Part shown: piece by piece, positions 9,237 to 17,380 of the stretch
How positions within the stretch are numbered: position 1 is the stretch's first letter
How the letters are laid out: each line of letters opens with the position of its first letter
Assembly (NCBI RefSeq): GCF_024385505.1
Contig: NZ_JANFLT010000002.1
Coordinates: forward strand, 372,001 to 436,000
Reading direction: 5' to 3'
DNA: 64,000 bases
From: Arthrobacter zhaoxinii
GTDB taxonomy: Bacteria > Actinomycetota > Actinomycetes > Actinomycetales > Micrococcaceae
Notes under the pieces: generated by a model
Databases searched by the model: none
Told to the model about the DNA's origin: nothing
Seen by the model: only the letters and a program-made list of their open reading frames with translations
Translations under genes and position numbers: made by a program

Positions 9237-9857
9237 TTACTGTGCTTCGCGGCCGGCCAGGACCGACCGGTAGGCGTACTCGGTGAGCCGGCCGTCCTGC
9301 ACGGCCTGCTCGACGGCCGCAAAGGAACGCGGACCGGCGTCGCTGCTGTACGGGAAGTGGATGAGCTCGGCGATGAGCTCCCATTCCTCAGTGATGGAGT
9401 CAATGAGGTCGCCGGGGGTCTCCTCGGCGGAAGGACCGCCGCCCAGGGCGGTCCACGCGTCGTCGGGCACCCGGTAGGCCTGCAGCCGGTCCAGGTCCGC
9501 CTCGAGTGCTTCAAGGGAGTCGTACTCGGTCTGTGCCACCGGGGGAACGGAACCGTCCGGCGTCGCCAACTGGCTGACGAAGGTGGTTTCGGAGGACGGG
9601 TAGATGGAGGTGGGTACCGGCTCGCCTTCCTCCAAGTAGGCGGGCAGCTGGGAGGGCATCCAGTACCAGGCGTCGCCCTGATCGGGTCCGCCGGGCTGGT
9701 CCCGCTCGCTGATCCAGCCGCGGGCGGTGAGCAGTGCCTCCGCCTCGTCGCTGAAGTAGGCGGTTTCACCGCGCAGCAGGGCATTGACTTCATGCTCGGC
9801 GCGGCGGGCCTGCTTCTTCTTGGTGACGGCCTTCTTGCGGGGCTTGGACTTGGGCAT
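9237..9857 (-). CDS. Conserved-looking hypothetical protein, 206 residues
   Basis: Function not recognised. The first 22 residues are strongly basic (MPKSKPRKKAVTKKKQARR), the remainder is acidic and aromatic-rich with no signal peptide or membrane segment, so it is probably a soluble cytoplasmic protein. Two tryptophan-containing stretches (GDAWYWMPSQLPAYL and EEWELIAELIHFPYS) look structured. ATG at 9857 is preceded by GGAGATCC, a good ribosome-binding site. It lies directly after dnaB, 60 nt from its stop, and could share that transcript. Codon pattern is normal for the window, so I believe it is a real gene. A short tandem duplication of GTTACTGTGC surrounds its stop codon. Confidence 0.8.
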   Translation of the reverse strand: MPKSKPRKKAVTKKKQARRAEHEVNALLRGETAYFSDEAEALLTARGWISERDQPGGPDQGDAWYWMPSQLPAYLEEGEPVPTSIYPSSETTFVSQLATPDGSVPPVAQTEYDSLEALEADLDRLQAYRVPDDAWTALGGGPSAEETPGDLIDSITEEWELIAELIHFPYSSDAGPRSFAAVEQAVQDGRLTEYAYRSVLAGREAQ

Positions 9858-9917
9858 GCTGGATCTCCTGCGGCGTGGGGGGGTGGATCGGTGGTGGGGA
9901 GGAGGGGTGAGCGGCGG

Positions 9918-11300
9918 CTAGAAGCCGCTGCCGCCCTCAACCGCCATGTTCGAGAAGCGCGAATAGTGGCCCTGGAACCCTACAACGATCGTCTTGGTGG
10001 GGCCGTTACGGTGCTTGGCGACAATAACGTCGGCCTCGCCGGCGCGCGGGGACTCCTTGTCGTAGATGTCCTCGCGGTGCAGCAGGATGACCATGTCAGC
10101 GTCCTGCTCAATGGAGCCGGACTCACGCAGGTCGGACACCATCGGCTTCTTGTCGGTGCGCTGCTCGGAACCACGGTTCAGCTGCGACAGCGCGATGACG
10201 GGTACTTCGAGTTCCTTGGCGAGCAGCTTCAGCGCACGCGAGAACTCGGAAACTTCCTGCTGGCGGGACTCCACCTTTTTGCCCGAGGACATCAGCTGCA
10301 GGTAGTCCAGCACCACGAGCTTGAGGTCATGGCGCTGCTTCAGGCGGCGGCACTTGGCTCGGATTTCCATCAGTGACATGTTCGGGCTGTCGTCGATAAA
10401 CAGCGGCGCGTCATTCATCCGGCCCATCGTGGTGGCGATCTTGCCCCACTGCTCGTCCTTGATGGTGCCCTTGCGCAGGTCCTGGAGGCCGATGGTCGCT
10501 TCCGCGGAGAGCAGGCGCATGGCGATTTCGTTGCGGCCCATTTCCAGCGAGAAGAAGACAGTGGTCATGTTGTTCTTGATGGCCGCCGAGCGGGCAAAGT
10601 CCAGTGCGAAGGTGGACTTGCCAACGGCGGGGCGGGCGGCGATGACGATCATCTGGCCCGGGTGCAGGCCCTGCGTGAGCTCATCGAGCTCGTAGAAGCC
10701 TGTGGGGACGCCGGTCATTCCCTCGCCGCGGTGCCCGGCGGATTCAATCTCGTCCACCGTGCCCTCGATGATGTCCTTCAGGGGCACGTAGTCTTCCGCG
10801 GTGCGGCGCTCGGCCACGGCGTAGATTTCGGCCTGGGCGGCGTTGACAATGTCATCCACCTCCATGCCCTCGTTGGAGTAGCCCAGCTGGACAATTTTGG
10901 TTCCCGCGCCGACCAGGCGGCGGAGAACGGCCCGCTCGCGCACGATCTCTGCATAGAAACCGGCGTTGGCTGCGGTGGGAACGGACTGGATCAGCTCGTG
11001 CAGGTAGGCCGGGCCGCCGATGCGGCCAATCTCACCGCGCTTGGTGAGTTCATCCGAAACGGTGACGGCGTCCGCCGGTTCCCCGCGGCCGTAGAGATCA
11101 ATGATGGCCTCATAGATGGCCTCATGCGCCGGACGGTAGAAGTCGAGGCCGCGCAGGACCTCCACGCAGTCTGCAATGGCGTCCTTGGAGAGCATCATGC
11201 CGCCAAGAACCGACTGTTCGGCAACAAGGTCCTGGGGCGGTGTCCTCGCGAAGTCCGGACTTGATGTTGATGCCGGGGAGTCCGTATGCGTGAGCGACAC
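9918..11300 (-). CDS. dnaB: Replicative DNA helicase
   Basis: The hexameric 5'-3' helicase at the replication fork. The N-terminal domain (TPPQDLVAEQSVLGGMML onward) and the RecA-like C-terminal domain are both present. Walker A ARPAVGKST is near residue 220, and LVVLDYLQLM and SQLNRGSEQR follow. I prefer the GTG start at 11300 because GGAAAGG sits 6-7 nt before it; ATG 11315 would add five residues. About 460 residues and no intein, which is usual outside mycobacteria. It lies downstream of rplI in the same direction but 565 nt away, across a terminator and a DnaA-box cluster, so it probably has its own promoter. Confidence 0.97.
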   Translation of the reverse strand: MSLTHTDSPASTSSPDFARTPPQDLVAEQSVLGGMMLSKDAIADCVEVLRGLDFYRPAHEAIYEAIIDLYGRGEPADAVTVSDELTKRGEIGRIGGPAYLHELIQSVPTAANAGFYAEIVRERAVLRRLVGAGTKIVQLGYSNEGMEVDDIVNAAQAEIYAVAERRTAEDYVPLKDIIEGTVDEIESAGHRGEGMTGVPTGFYELDELTQGLHPGQMIVIAARPAVGKSTFALDFARSAAIKNNMTTVFFSLEMGRNEIAMRLLSAEATIGLQDLRKGTIKDEQWGKIATTMGRMNDAPLFIDDSPNMSLMEIRAKCRRLKQRHDLKLVVLDYLQLMSSGKKVESRQQEVSEFSRALKLLAKELEVPVIALSQLNRGSEQRTDKKPMVSDLRESGSIEQDADMVILLHREDIYDKESPRAGEADVIVAKHRNGPTKTIVVGFQGHYSRFSNMAVEGGSGF

Positions 11301-11493
11301 TGTGACCCTTTCCATAAAGGCTAAGACGTTTCGATCCCTGCCCTGCCGGAGGGCTGAACTATCTCTATCAGCCCGCACTGACATCCGGCCGGAATGGCGG
11401 CGGCGGCGCTGACGGATCCTCCACCGGCTGGCATGCGTCTGAAGAAGGGATTCACCGCAACCGTATGCCCCCTGCGCCCTGCCGACAAACGCG

Positions 11494-11763
11494 TTATCCA
11501 CAGGTCCTGTGGACAGTCTGTGCATAACGCGGCGTGTCTTGTGCACAGGCTGGGTATAAGCATGTGGATAAAACTTGGGTTTTTCCACAAAAGGGCCTCT
11601 GACTAGGGCAAATGCTTGTCCACACCTGTGTAAACAAACTATTTTTCCGCCGCGCCCACCAGTCGGTACCGTGTTGACAGGAGCTCCAAACAGGCCTAAG
11701 GGTGGCGAAATCCACAAATTACCCTGCCGATATCCACAACTCCGGCCTGCGGGCTGTGGATTT
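11494..11763. other. Cluster of DnaA boxes upstream of dnaB
   Basis: Two perfect 9-mers, TTATCCACA at 11494-11502 and TGTGGATAA at 11563-11571, lie here with close variants: TGTGGACAG 11508-11516, TTTTCCACA 11581-11589, TTGTCCACA 11616-11624, AAATCCACA 11708-11716, ATATCCACA 11730-11738 and TGTGGATTT 11755-11763. This is the same motif as the origin clusters near dnaA but about 45 kb away. It fills most of the 565-bp gap between dnaB (start 11300) and rplI (end 11866). Roles could be DnaA control of dnaB transcription or titration of DnaA. I see no gene in this gap. Confidence 0.8.
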
Positions 11764-11811
11764 CCCACCGCGGGCGGCTGCAACAGCCCGTTGAACACCG
11801 CCCGGACATAC

Positions 11812-11849
11812 AAAAGCACCCCCCGGCCCGAAGGCAGGAGGGTGCTTGT
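11812..11849 (-). terminator. Rho-independent terminator after rplI
   Basis: On the minus strand AAGCACCC and GGGTGCTT pair, with further GC pairs around a TTCG loop, and a TTTT run follows the stem. It sits 17 nt after the rplI stop, so it ends the rpsF-ssb-rpsR-rplI transcript before dnaB. Confidence 0.85.
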
Positions 11850-11865
11850 GTGTCTGCGTCAGACG

Positions 11866-12315
11866 CTAGCCTGCAACGACCTCAAGGTCGATGACGGCTG
11901 CAACATCGTTGTGCAGGCGGACGTTGGCCTGGAAGGAACCAACCGACTTGATGTGCGTCGGCAGTTCAACCTTGCGCTTGTCGATGGCGCCGAGACCGGC
12001 GGCTTCAACAGCGGCAGCAACGTCGGCGGGCTTGACGGTACCGAAGAGGCGTCCGGACTCGCCGGCCTTGACGGTCAGCTTGACCGGCTTGGCGGAGAGA
12101 GCAGCAGCCTGCTTCTGAGCATCTTCCAGGGAAGCGTGCTCGCGGGCAGCGCGGGCAGCCTTGATGGACTCAACCTGCTTCTCGCCACCCTTGGTCCAGG
12201 TCAGAGCGAAGCCGCGGGGCAGGAGGTAGTTACGTGCGTAACCGTCCTTAACCTCGATGACGTCGCCGGCAGCGCCGAGACCGGTTACTTCGTGGGTCAG
12301 AATGAGCTTTGCCAT
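11866..12315 (-). CDS. rplI: 50S ribosomal protein L9
   Basis: A 149-residue large-subunit protein that binds 23S rRNA near the L1 stalk. The N-terminal [33 protein letters not shown] pattern is diagnostic, and the length is standard. ATG at 12315 has GGAAAGGAA about 6 nt upstream. Last gene of the rpsF-ssb-rpsR-rplI operon, 18 nt after rpsR, with a strong terminator following it. Confidence 0.98.
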   Translation of the reverse strand: MAKLILTHEVTGLGAAGDVIEVKDGYARNYLLPRGFALTWTKGGEKQVESIKAARAAREHASLEDAQKQAAALSAKPVKLTVKAGESGRLFGTVKPADVAAAVEAAGLGAIDKRKVELPTHIKSVGSFQANVRLHNDVAAVIDLEVVAG

Positions 12316-12333
12316 GAGTTAGGTTCCTTTCCT

Positions 12334-12573
12334 TTAGCCGCGGCCAGCGCCGGAGTAAGGCAGGAGAGCAACTTCGCGGGCATTCTTGATTGCCTGGGCG
12401 ATCTTGCGCTGTTCCTGCACGGAGACGCCAGTTACGCGACGAGCGCGGATCTTTCCGCGGTCGGAAATGAACTTGCGCAGCAATGCTACGTCCTTGTAGT
12501 CGATGACAGTGATGTCAGCGGCCTTCAAGGGATTGGACTTTGGTTTGGGCTTGCGAAGTTCAGCCTTAGCCAT
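12334..12573 (-). CDS. rpsR: 30S ribosomal protein S18
   Basis: A 79-residue small-subunit protein that pairs with S6 on the platform. It has [19 protein letters not shown] and the C-terminal [20 protein letters not shown], which are S18 hallmarks. No CxxC zinc pair is visible, so this is the zinc-independent form. I chose ATG 12573 (MAKAELRK) with GGAGCTCC upstream rather than the longer open frame. It lies between ssb and rplI. Confidence 0.97.
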   Translation of the reverse strand: MAKAELRKPKPKSNPLKAADITVIDYKDVALLRKFISDRGKIRARRVTGVSVQEQRKIAQAIKNAREVALLPYSGAGRG

Positions 12574-12723
12574 CGTGGAGCTCCTTATGTCTAGTGGAGC
12601 CCGTGGATACATTTTCCACGGGATGGGCTCGACGGCGGTTGCCGTCTGAGGATGGCGTCCGAAGACGCCGGGTGAAGGGCCGCTTCTCCCGAATGGGGGT
12701 AGCCGCTCTTCGAATGAAGAGGT

Positions 12724-13290
12724 TTAGAAGGGCGGATCGTTCGAATCCGGGCCGCTGCCCCATCCACCGGAGTTGCCGCCCGCAGGGGCGCCCCAGGGAT
12801 CGTCAGCCGGTGCGGACTGTGGCTGCTGCTGCTGGCCGCCGCCCCAACCGGAGTTGGAGTTGCCGCCGAAGCCGCCGCCACCGCCGCCGTTGCTGCCGCC
12901 GAAGCCGCCGCCGCCACCGCCGGAGCGCTGGGTGCGGGTGACCTTGGCAGAGGCATAACGCAGCGAGGGGCCGATTTCATCGACCTCAAGCTCCATTACG
13001 GTGCGCTTTTCGCCCTCTTTGGTTTCGTACGAACGCGACTTCAGGCGGCCCTGGCAAACTACGCGGGTTCCCTTGGTAAGGGACTCGGCGACGTTTTCAG
13101 CAGCTTCACGCCAGACAGACGCACGGAGGAACAGCGTTTCGCCGTCCTTCCACTCGTTGGACTGACGGTCGAAGGTCCGAGGGGTTGAAGCAATGGTGAA
13201 GTTCGCCACTGCCGAACCGGACGGAGTGAACCGCAGTTCCGGATCGTTGGTTAGGTTACCGACGACGGTGATTGTTGTCTCGCCTGCCAT
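12724..13290 (-). CDS. ssb: Single-stranded DNA-binding protein
   Basis: A 188-residue SSB that coats ssDNA during replication and recruits partners through its tail. Residues 1-110 form the OB fold ([36 protein letters not shown]). Residues about 120-180 are a Gly/Asn/Gln-rich flexible linker, and the last residues DSNDPPF are the acidic tip that docks other replication proteins. The start is ATG 13290 with a GGAGGC ribosome-binding site. Conserved position between rpsF and rpsR. Confidence 0.98.
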   Translation of the reverse strand: MAGETTITVVGNLTNDPELRFTPSGSAVANFTIASTPRTFDRQSNEWKDGETLFLRASVWREAAENVAESLTKGTRVVCQGRLKSRSYETKEGEKRTVMELEVDEIGPSLRYASAKVTRTQRSGGGGGGFGGSNGGGGGGFGGNSNSGWGGGQQQQPQSAPADDPWGAPAGGNSGGWGSGPDSNDPPF

Positions 13291-13324
13291 GAAAGCCTCC
13301 TGATATCAGTACGGGTTGCCGAAA

Positions 13325-13675
13325 TTATTCTGCGGAAACCTTTGCAGCGTCCTTAGCGGCCTTCTTGGCATCCTTCTTCGAGATCTTCTGCTCTTCCGGG
13401 CGGATGATCTTGGTGCGCATGATGGTCTCGTTGAGGCTCAGCTGGCGATCAAGCTCGGCTGCTGCTGCAGGCGTACCGGTGAAGTTAACCACCGCGTAGA
13501 TGCCTTCAGTCTTTTTCTGGATTTCGTAGGCCAGTCGACGACGGCCCCAGATGTCTACCTTGTCGATGGTTCCACCATCGTTGCGGACAACATTGAGGAA
13601 CTTGTCGAGCGAAGGCTCGACGGTACGCTCTTCGACCTCGGGGTCGATGATTACCATCAGTTCATAAGCACGCAT
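13325..13675 (-). CDS. rpsF: 30S ribosomal protein S6
   Basis: A 116-residue platform protein that binds S18. [19 protein letters not shown] at the N-terminus is diagnostic. The C-terminal 20 residues are Lys/Ala-rich. ATG 13675 has a very strong AAAGGAGGTGG upstream, which is itself paired in a predicted leader structure (see 13686-13730). First gene of the rpsF-ssb-rpsR-rplI operon. Confidence 0.98.
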   Translation of the reverse strand: MRAYELMVIIDPEVEERTVEPSLDKFLNVVRNDGGTIDKVDIWGRRRLAYEIQKKTEGIYAVVNFTGTPAAAAELDRQLSLNETIMRTKIIRPEEQKISKKDAKKAAKDAAKVSAE

Positions 13676-13685
13676 TTGTGAACCC

Positions 13686-13730
13686 ACCTCCTTTGGGCTA
13701 TACGGTCACGGCATTTCCGTAACAGGAGGT
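13686..13730 (-). promoter_or_regulatory. rpsF leader structure that masks the Shine-Dalgarno sequence (S6:S18-type)
   Basis: On the minus strand ACCTCC (13730-13725) can pair with the GGAGGT of the rpsF ribosome-binding site (13691-13686). A nested ACGG/CCGT stem lies between (13720-13708), and an unpaired CCG follows it. S6:S18 complexes are known to repress their own mRNA in many bacteria by binding a leader with an exposed CCG. The pairing is visible; the regulation is inferred. Confidence 0.55.
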
Positions 13731-13876
13731 TCTTTTGCGTTGTCTCCCCTCGGCCTGCAGCTGATCCGCAGCGGGGGGAATCTGTCGACCTAAGCCGACA
13801 GCACAGACTTTCATATCCTATCCGATTTCCGGGGCCGGGATTGACACGCCGGAATCTGCGGGGGCTCCGCCGGGGG

Positions 13877-15157
13877 TCAGGCTGCACCCGAGGCGAAGAA
13901 CAGCTGCGCCACGGCGGCCAGACGCAGGGGATCCTCCACGCCGGCCATTTCCCGGGCCGAGTGCATTGAAAGAACGGGAATCCCCACGTCAACGGTCCGG
14001 ATTCCGAGCCGCGTCGCGGTCAGGGGGCCGATGGTTGAACCGCAGGGAACGGAATTGTGGGACACGAATTCCTGGTACGGCACCCCTGCAGCGGCGCAGA
14101 GGGCCGCCCAGCGGGCCGCGCCGGGCGCATCGGTGGTGTAGCGCTGATTGGCGTTGATCTTCAGCAGCGGACCGCCGTTGAGCACCGGATGGTTGGCGGG
14201 GTCGTGGCGTTCCGCGTAGTTGGGGTGGACGGCGTGGCCGACGTCCGCGGAAATGCAGAAGGAGGCAGCCAGCCCCCGTGCACGCTCCGCCGTCGTGGCG
14301 CCCAGTCCGTCGCTGATCCGCAGGAGGACGTCTTCGAGGAACGGCCCGGCGGCTCCCGACCGGCTCCCGCTGCCCACCTCTTCATGGTCGAAGGCCGCGA
14401 GCACGGCAACCGGCGCGGTGGGTGCGACGTCGGCGGCGATAAGGGCGACGACGCCGGCGTGGACGGAGGAAAGGTTATCCAGCCGTCCCGAGGCGAAAAA
14501 CTCGCCCTCTGCGCCGAAAATCTGCGGCGCCTGGGTATCCGCGGCGACAATGTCGTATCCGCCGATTTCCTCCGGCGCCAGGCCGGCCTTCGCTGCCAGC
14601 AGCGCCACGAGGTCCGCGGCGGAGGGGTCCCCCAGTCCCCACACCGGGTTCATGTGCTGCTGCTTGTCCAGTTTCAGGCCCTCATTCACGGCCCGGTCCA
14701 GATGGATGGCCAGCTGGGGGAAACGCATCAGCGGACCGGTCTCCACGAGCCGCTCAACACCATCCAGGGTGACCATGCGCCCGGCCAGCTGCAGCTCCCG
14801 GTCCAGCCAGGAGTTCAGCAGCGGGCCGCCGTACACTTCGACGCCGGCCTGCAGCCAGCCGAGCCGGCCGGTGGTGGGGCGGGGCTTGAGCTTGAAGGAC
14901 GGGGAATCGGTGTGGGTACCCAGGATCGAGAAACCGGTGGCGGGGCCGGCGGCTTCGGGAGTGACCCAGGCGATGAATGCGCCGTCGCGCACCACAAAGA
15001 ACTTTCCGGCCGAGCGGGGGAAATCCCCGGTCTCGAGGACTTCGGTGAATCCCGCCTCCGTGAGGCGGCGCGCACCTTCGCGCGCTGCGTGGAAGCTGGA
15101 CGGTGAGGCGCTGACAAACGCGCCGAGATCATTTACGTGGGCCAATGCGTTGGACAT
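13877..15157 (-). CDS. M18 family aminopeptidase
   Basis: A cytosolic metallo-aminopeptidase, 426 residues, the usual length for the aspartyl-aminopeptidase (M18) family, which removes N-terminal residues from peptides. Motifs include GTHTDSPSFKLKP (first zinc His/Asp), FDHEEVGSGSRSGA near the catalytic Glu pair, SADVGHAVHPNY and HSAREMAGVED near the C-terminus. I chose ATG 15157, at MSNALAHVNDL; the open frame continues far upstream but that part is antisense noise. It stands alone between the ribosomal operon and an ABC exporter set. Confidence 0.95.
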   Translation of the reverse strand: MSNALAHVNDLGAFVSASPSSFHAAREGARRLTEAGFTEVLETGDFPRSAGKFFVVRDGAFIAWVTPEAAGPATGFSILGTHTDSPSFKLKPRPTTGRLGWLQAGVEVYGGPLLNSWLDRELQLAGRMVTLDGVERLVETGPLMRFPQLAIHLDRAVNEGLKLDKQQHMNPVWGLGDPSAADLVALLAAKAGLAPEEIGGYDIVAADTQAPQIFGAEGEFFASGRLDNLSSVHAGVVALIAADVAPTAPVAVLAAFDHEEVGSGSRSGAAGPFLEDVLLRISDGLGATTAERARGLAASFCISADVGHAVHPNYAERHDPANHPVLNGGPLLKINANQRYTTDAPGAARWAALCAAAGVPYQEFVSHNSVPCGSTIGPLTATRLGIRTVDVGIPVLSMHSAREMAGVEDPLRLAAVAQLFFASGAA

Positions 15158-15215
15158 GCTCCGATTCAACCAGAGCGGCCGGTCCCGGCGTAACCGCCGC
15201 CCGTTCCGGACGTAA

Positions 15216-15248
15216 AGAACCCCCGGCGCAGTAAGCACCGGGGGTTGT
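15216..15248 (-). terminator. Terminator after the ABC-2 permease gene
   Basis: AACCCCCGG (15218-15226) and CCGGGGGTT (15238-15246) form a 9-bp stem. Read on the minus strand it is followed by CTTTA. It lies about 75 nt after the permease stop and before the aminopeptidase start. Confidence 0.75.
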
Positions 15249-15321
15249 GGAGGATTTGTTGAATCCGGTGAAGGCGGCGGCGGCCGTTCTTCCGCCGTCG
15301 CCCCCACCGAAGTATTGGTGC

Positions 15322-16332
15322 CTACACGTCGCGCCGCTTGGTGACAACGATGGAGATGATCAGCAGTGCCGCTGCCCACACCGCGAGGACCAGGCCGCCC
15401 TGCAGCTGGGTGAGGTCCCCTTCCGCGGTGGTTCCGGCCATCACCAGCTGCGCTCCGGCGTTGCTCGGCAGGAAACGGGCGGCATCCGGAATCCAGTCGC
15501 CCAGGTTCTGCAGGATGGTCGCCACCAAGGGCAGGACGAAGATGACACCGATGGCCGTCACCACGCCGCCCGCCGTGTTGCGGAGCAGTGTTCCGATGCC
15601 CATGGAGAACACGGCCAGCAGCGCCAGGAACGTGCCGGTGTTGAGGATGCTGGCCACCACGCCGTCGTCGTTCAGGGAGAGGCTGAGGTCTGCGCTGTTG
15701 AGGATCGGCTGGGCCACCAGGAACGAGATGAAGGCAGCACCGGCGCCGACAATGAAGGAAATGACGGCGATGATGAGGTTCTTGGCCAGCAGTGCCGGCG
15801 TCCGCTTCGGGACGGCGCTGAAGGTCGAACGGATCATCCCGGTGCCCCATTCCGAGGCGATCAGCACCACCGCGAGGGATGCCATCAGCAGCTGGCCGAA
15901 CAGGACGCCGCTGGACGGGATTTCGGGGATCAGGCTGCTCGCTGCGGGAGGGCCGGCGGTCGGGTCGGCTCCCGGCGCCTCCCCGGCCGGGGCTCCCTCT
16001 GCCGATTCCTCCCCGGAGGCCGCGCCTGTCGGCATGCCCTCAGCAGGAGCCGTGGCAGCGCCTGTCGGCATGCCCTCCGCGGGAGCACTTTCCGGTGCAC
16101 TCGGGGCAGCTGTGCCGCCGACATTCTCAGCAAGCTGGACGGTTCCCCAGGCCGCGCCCGAGGCCAGTCCGACCATGACCAGCACGGTGACGGCGAGCAG
16201 GATCACGGTGGAGGGCACGGTGGTGACCTTGATCCACTCGGATTTCAGGACCCGCAGGAAGTTCACGCCGGGACCGGAGGGAGCCGTCGGCGCGGGCTCC
16301 GACGGATTCTTGGATGTTGTAGCGGTACTCAC
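15322..16332 (-). CDS. ABC-2 type transporter permease
   Basis: A 336-residue membrane subunit of an exporter. After a cytoplasmic N-terminus (NFLRVLKSEWIKVTTVPSTV) there are about six hydrophobic segments. A long outside loop after segment 1 is Ala/Pro/Gly/Glu-rich and holds a duplicated 12-residue unit (EGMPTGAATAPA), which is a 36-bp direct repeat around 16024-16077. The GTG start at 16332 has GGAAAG seven bases upstream and lies 4 nt after the stop of the neighbouring ATPase gene. The partner ATPase is at 16337-17290, possibly also the one at 17381-18337. Substrate unknown. Confidence 0.9.
   Translation of the reverse strand: MSTATTSKNPSEPAPTAPSGPGVNFLRVLKSEWIKVTTVPSTVILLAVTVLVMVGLASGAAWGTVQLAENVGGTAAPSAPESAPAEGMPTGAATAPAEGMPTGAASGEESAEGAPAGEAPGADPTAGPPAASSLIPEIPSSGVLFGQLLMASLAVVLIASEWGTGMIRSTFSAVPKRTPALLAKNLIIAVISFIVGAGAAFISFLVAQPILNSADLSLSLNDDGVVASILNTGTFLALLAVFSMGIGTLLRNTAGGVVTAIGVIFVLPLVATILQNLGDWIPDAARFLPSNAGAQLVMAGTTAEGDLTQLQGGLVLAVWAAALLIISIVVTKRRDV
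16024..16077. repeat. 36-bp in-frame direct repeat in the permease loop
   Basis: The 18-mer GCCTGTCGGCATGCCCTC occurs at 16024-16041 and again at 16060-16077, a period of 36 bp (12 codons). It encodes the duplicated EGMPTGAATAPA unit in the outside loop of the permease. Such a unit can expand or contract by slippage without a frameshift. Confidence 0.8.
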
Positions 16333-16336
16333 GGTT

Positions 16337-17290
16337 TTACTTTCCCTTTCCGGAGGCAGTTCCCGCAGCGGCAAGCTCCGGCGGCCGCTCCTGGGACCGG
16401 TATTCAACGTCGTCCCGGGTCAGCTCCATGTACGCGTCTTCAAGGGACACCTGCAGCGGCGTCAGTTCGTACACCAGGATCTGCCGCTCCAAAGCGGTCT
16501 CGGCGATACTGCGCGGTTCCGCGCCGGTGATTTCCAGCAGGCCGGTTTCCTTTTCGACGCCGGTGATCTCCGGTCCGGTCAGGGCCTGCAGCAGTTCGCG
16601 CGGGCTGTCGGTGCGGACAAGGACCCGGACCTTGTTCTGGCCGGCAATGATGTCGGCGATAGGTGCATCCGCAATGATCCGCCCGCGCCCGATCACGATC
16701 AGATGGTCCGCCGTCTGCGCCATTTCGCTCATGAGGTGGGAGGAAAGGAAAACGGTGCGGCCTTCCGCGGCAAGTTCCCGGGCCATATGGCGGACCCAGA
16801 GCACGCCTTCCGGGTCCAGCCCGTTAACCGGCTCGTCCAGGATCACGGTGGAGGGATCTCCCAGCAGGGCCGACGCAATGCCCAGCCGCTGCCCCATTCC
16901 GAGCGAGAAACCGCCTACCCGTTTTTTCGCCACGGAGGTCAGGCCGGTCAGTTCAATAACCTCGTTCACCCGCTTGGTGGAAATGCCGTGGGTGGCTCCC
17001 ATGGCGCGCAAATGGTTATAGGCACTGCGCTTGGTGTGCACGGCCTTCGCGTCGAGCAGCGCCCCGACCTCGCGGAGCGGGGCCTTGTGCCGGGCGTAGG
17101 GTTTGCCGTTGACCAGCACCCGGCCGGAGCTCGGCCGGTCCAGGCCCACGATCATGCGCATGGTGGTTGATTTGCCGGCGCCGTTGGGGCCGAGGAATCC
17201 GGTCACCTTGCCCGGCTGGACGGTGAAGGAAACGTCGTCGACGGCGGTTTTGTCGCCGTAGCGCTTCGAGAGGCCGAATGCCTCGATCAT
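16337..17290 (-). CDS. ABC transporter ATP-binding protein
   Basis: A 317-residue exporter ATPase. Walker A GPNGAGKST is near residue 39, the signature FSLGMGQRLGIA near residue 137 and Walker B VILDEPVNGLDPEG near residue 158. The C-terminus ends with the DAYMELTRDDVEYRS type seen in actinobacterial drug/peptide exporter ATPases. ATG at 17290. It lies 4 nt before the permease gene, so the two form a unit. It is clearly paralogous to the next gene upstream (17381-18337), pointing to a tandem duplication. Substrate not predictable. Confidence 0.93.
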   Translation of the reverse strand: MIEAFGLSKRYGDKTAVDDVSFTVQPGKVTGFLGPNGAGKSTTMRMIVGLDRPSSGRVLVNGKPYARHKAPLREVGALLDAKAVHTKRSAYNHLRAMGATHGISTKRVNEVIELTGLTSVAKKRVGGFSLGMGQRLGIASALLGDPSTVILDEPVNGLDPEGVLWVRHMARELAAEGRTVFLSSHLMSEMAQTADHLIVIGRGRIIADAPIADIIAGQNKVRVLVRTDSPRELLQALTGPEITGVEKETGLLEITGAEPRSIAETALERQILVYELTPLQVSLEDAYMELTRDDVEYRSQERPPELAAAGTASGKGK

Positions 17291-17380
17291 GGGTGGTCCT
17301 CACATTGGGAAGCAAAATCCTGCGGGTGTACCTCCACCATAGGCGTCCAGCACCGCAACAGGACCGGTCCAAGGGATGAA

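Noticed and set aside
12730-12760. GTTCGAATCC, resembling a tRNA T-loop
   Set aside because: It lies in the ssb coding region for the acidic tail; no acceptor or anticodon stem can be built around it.
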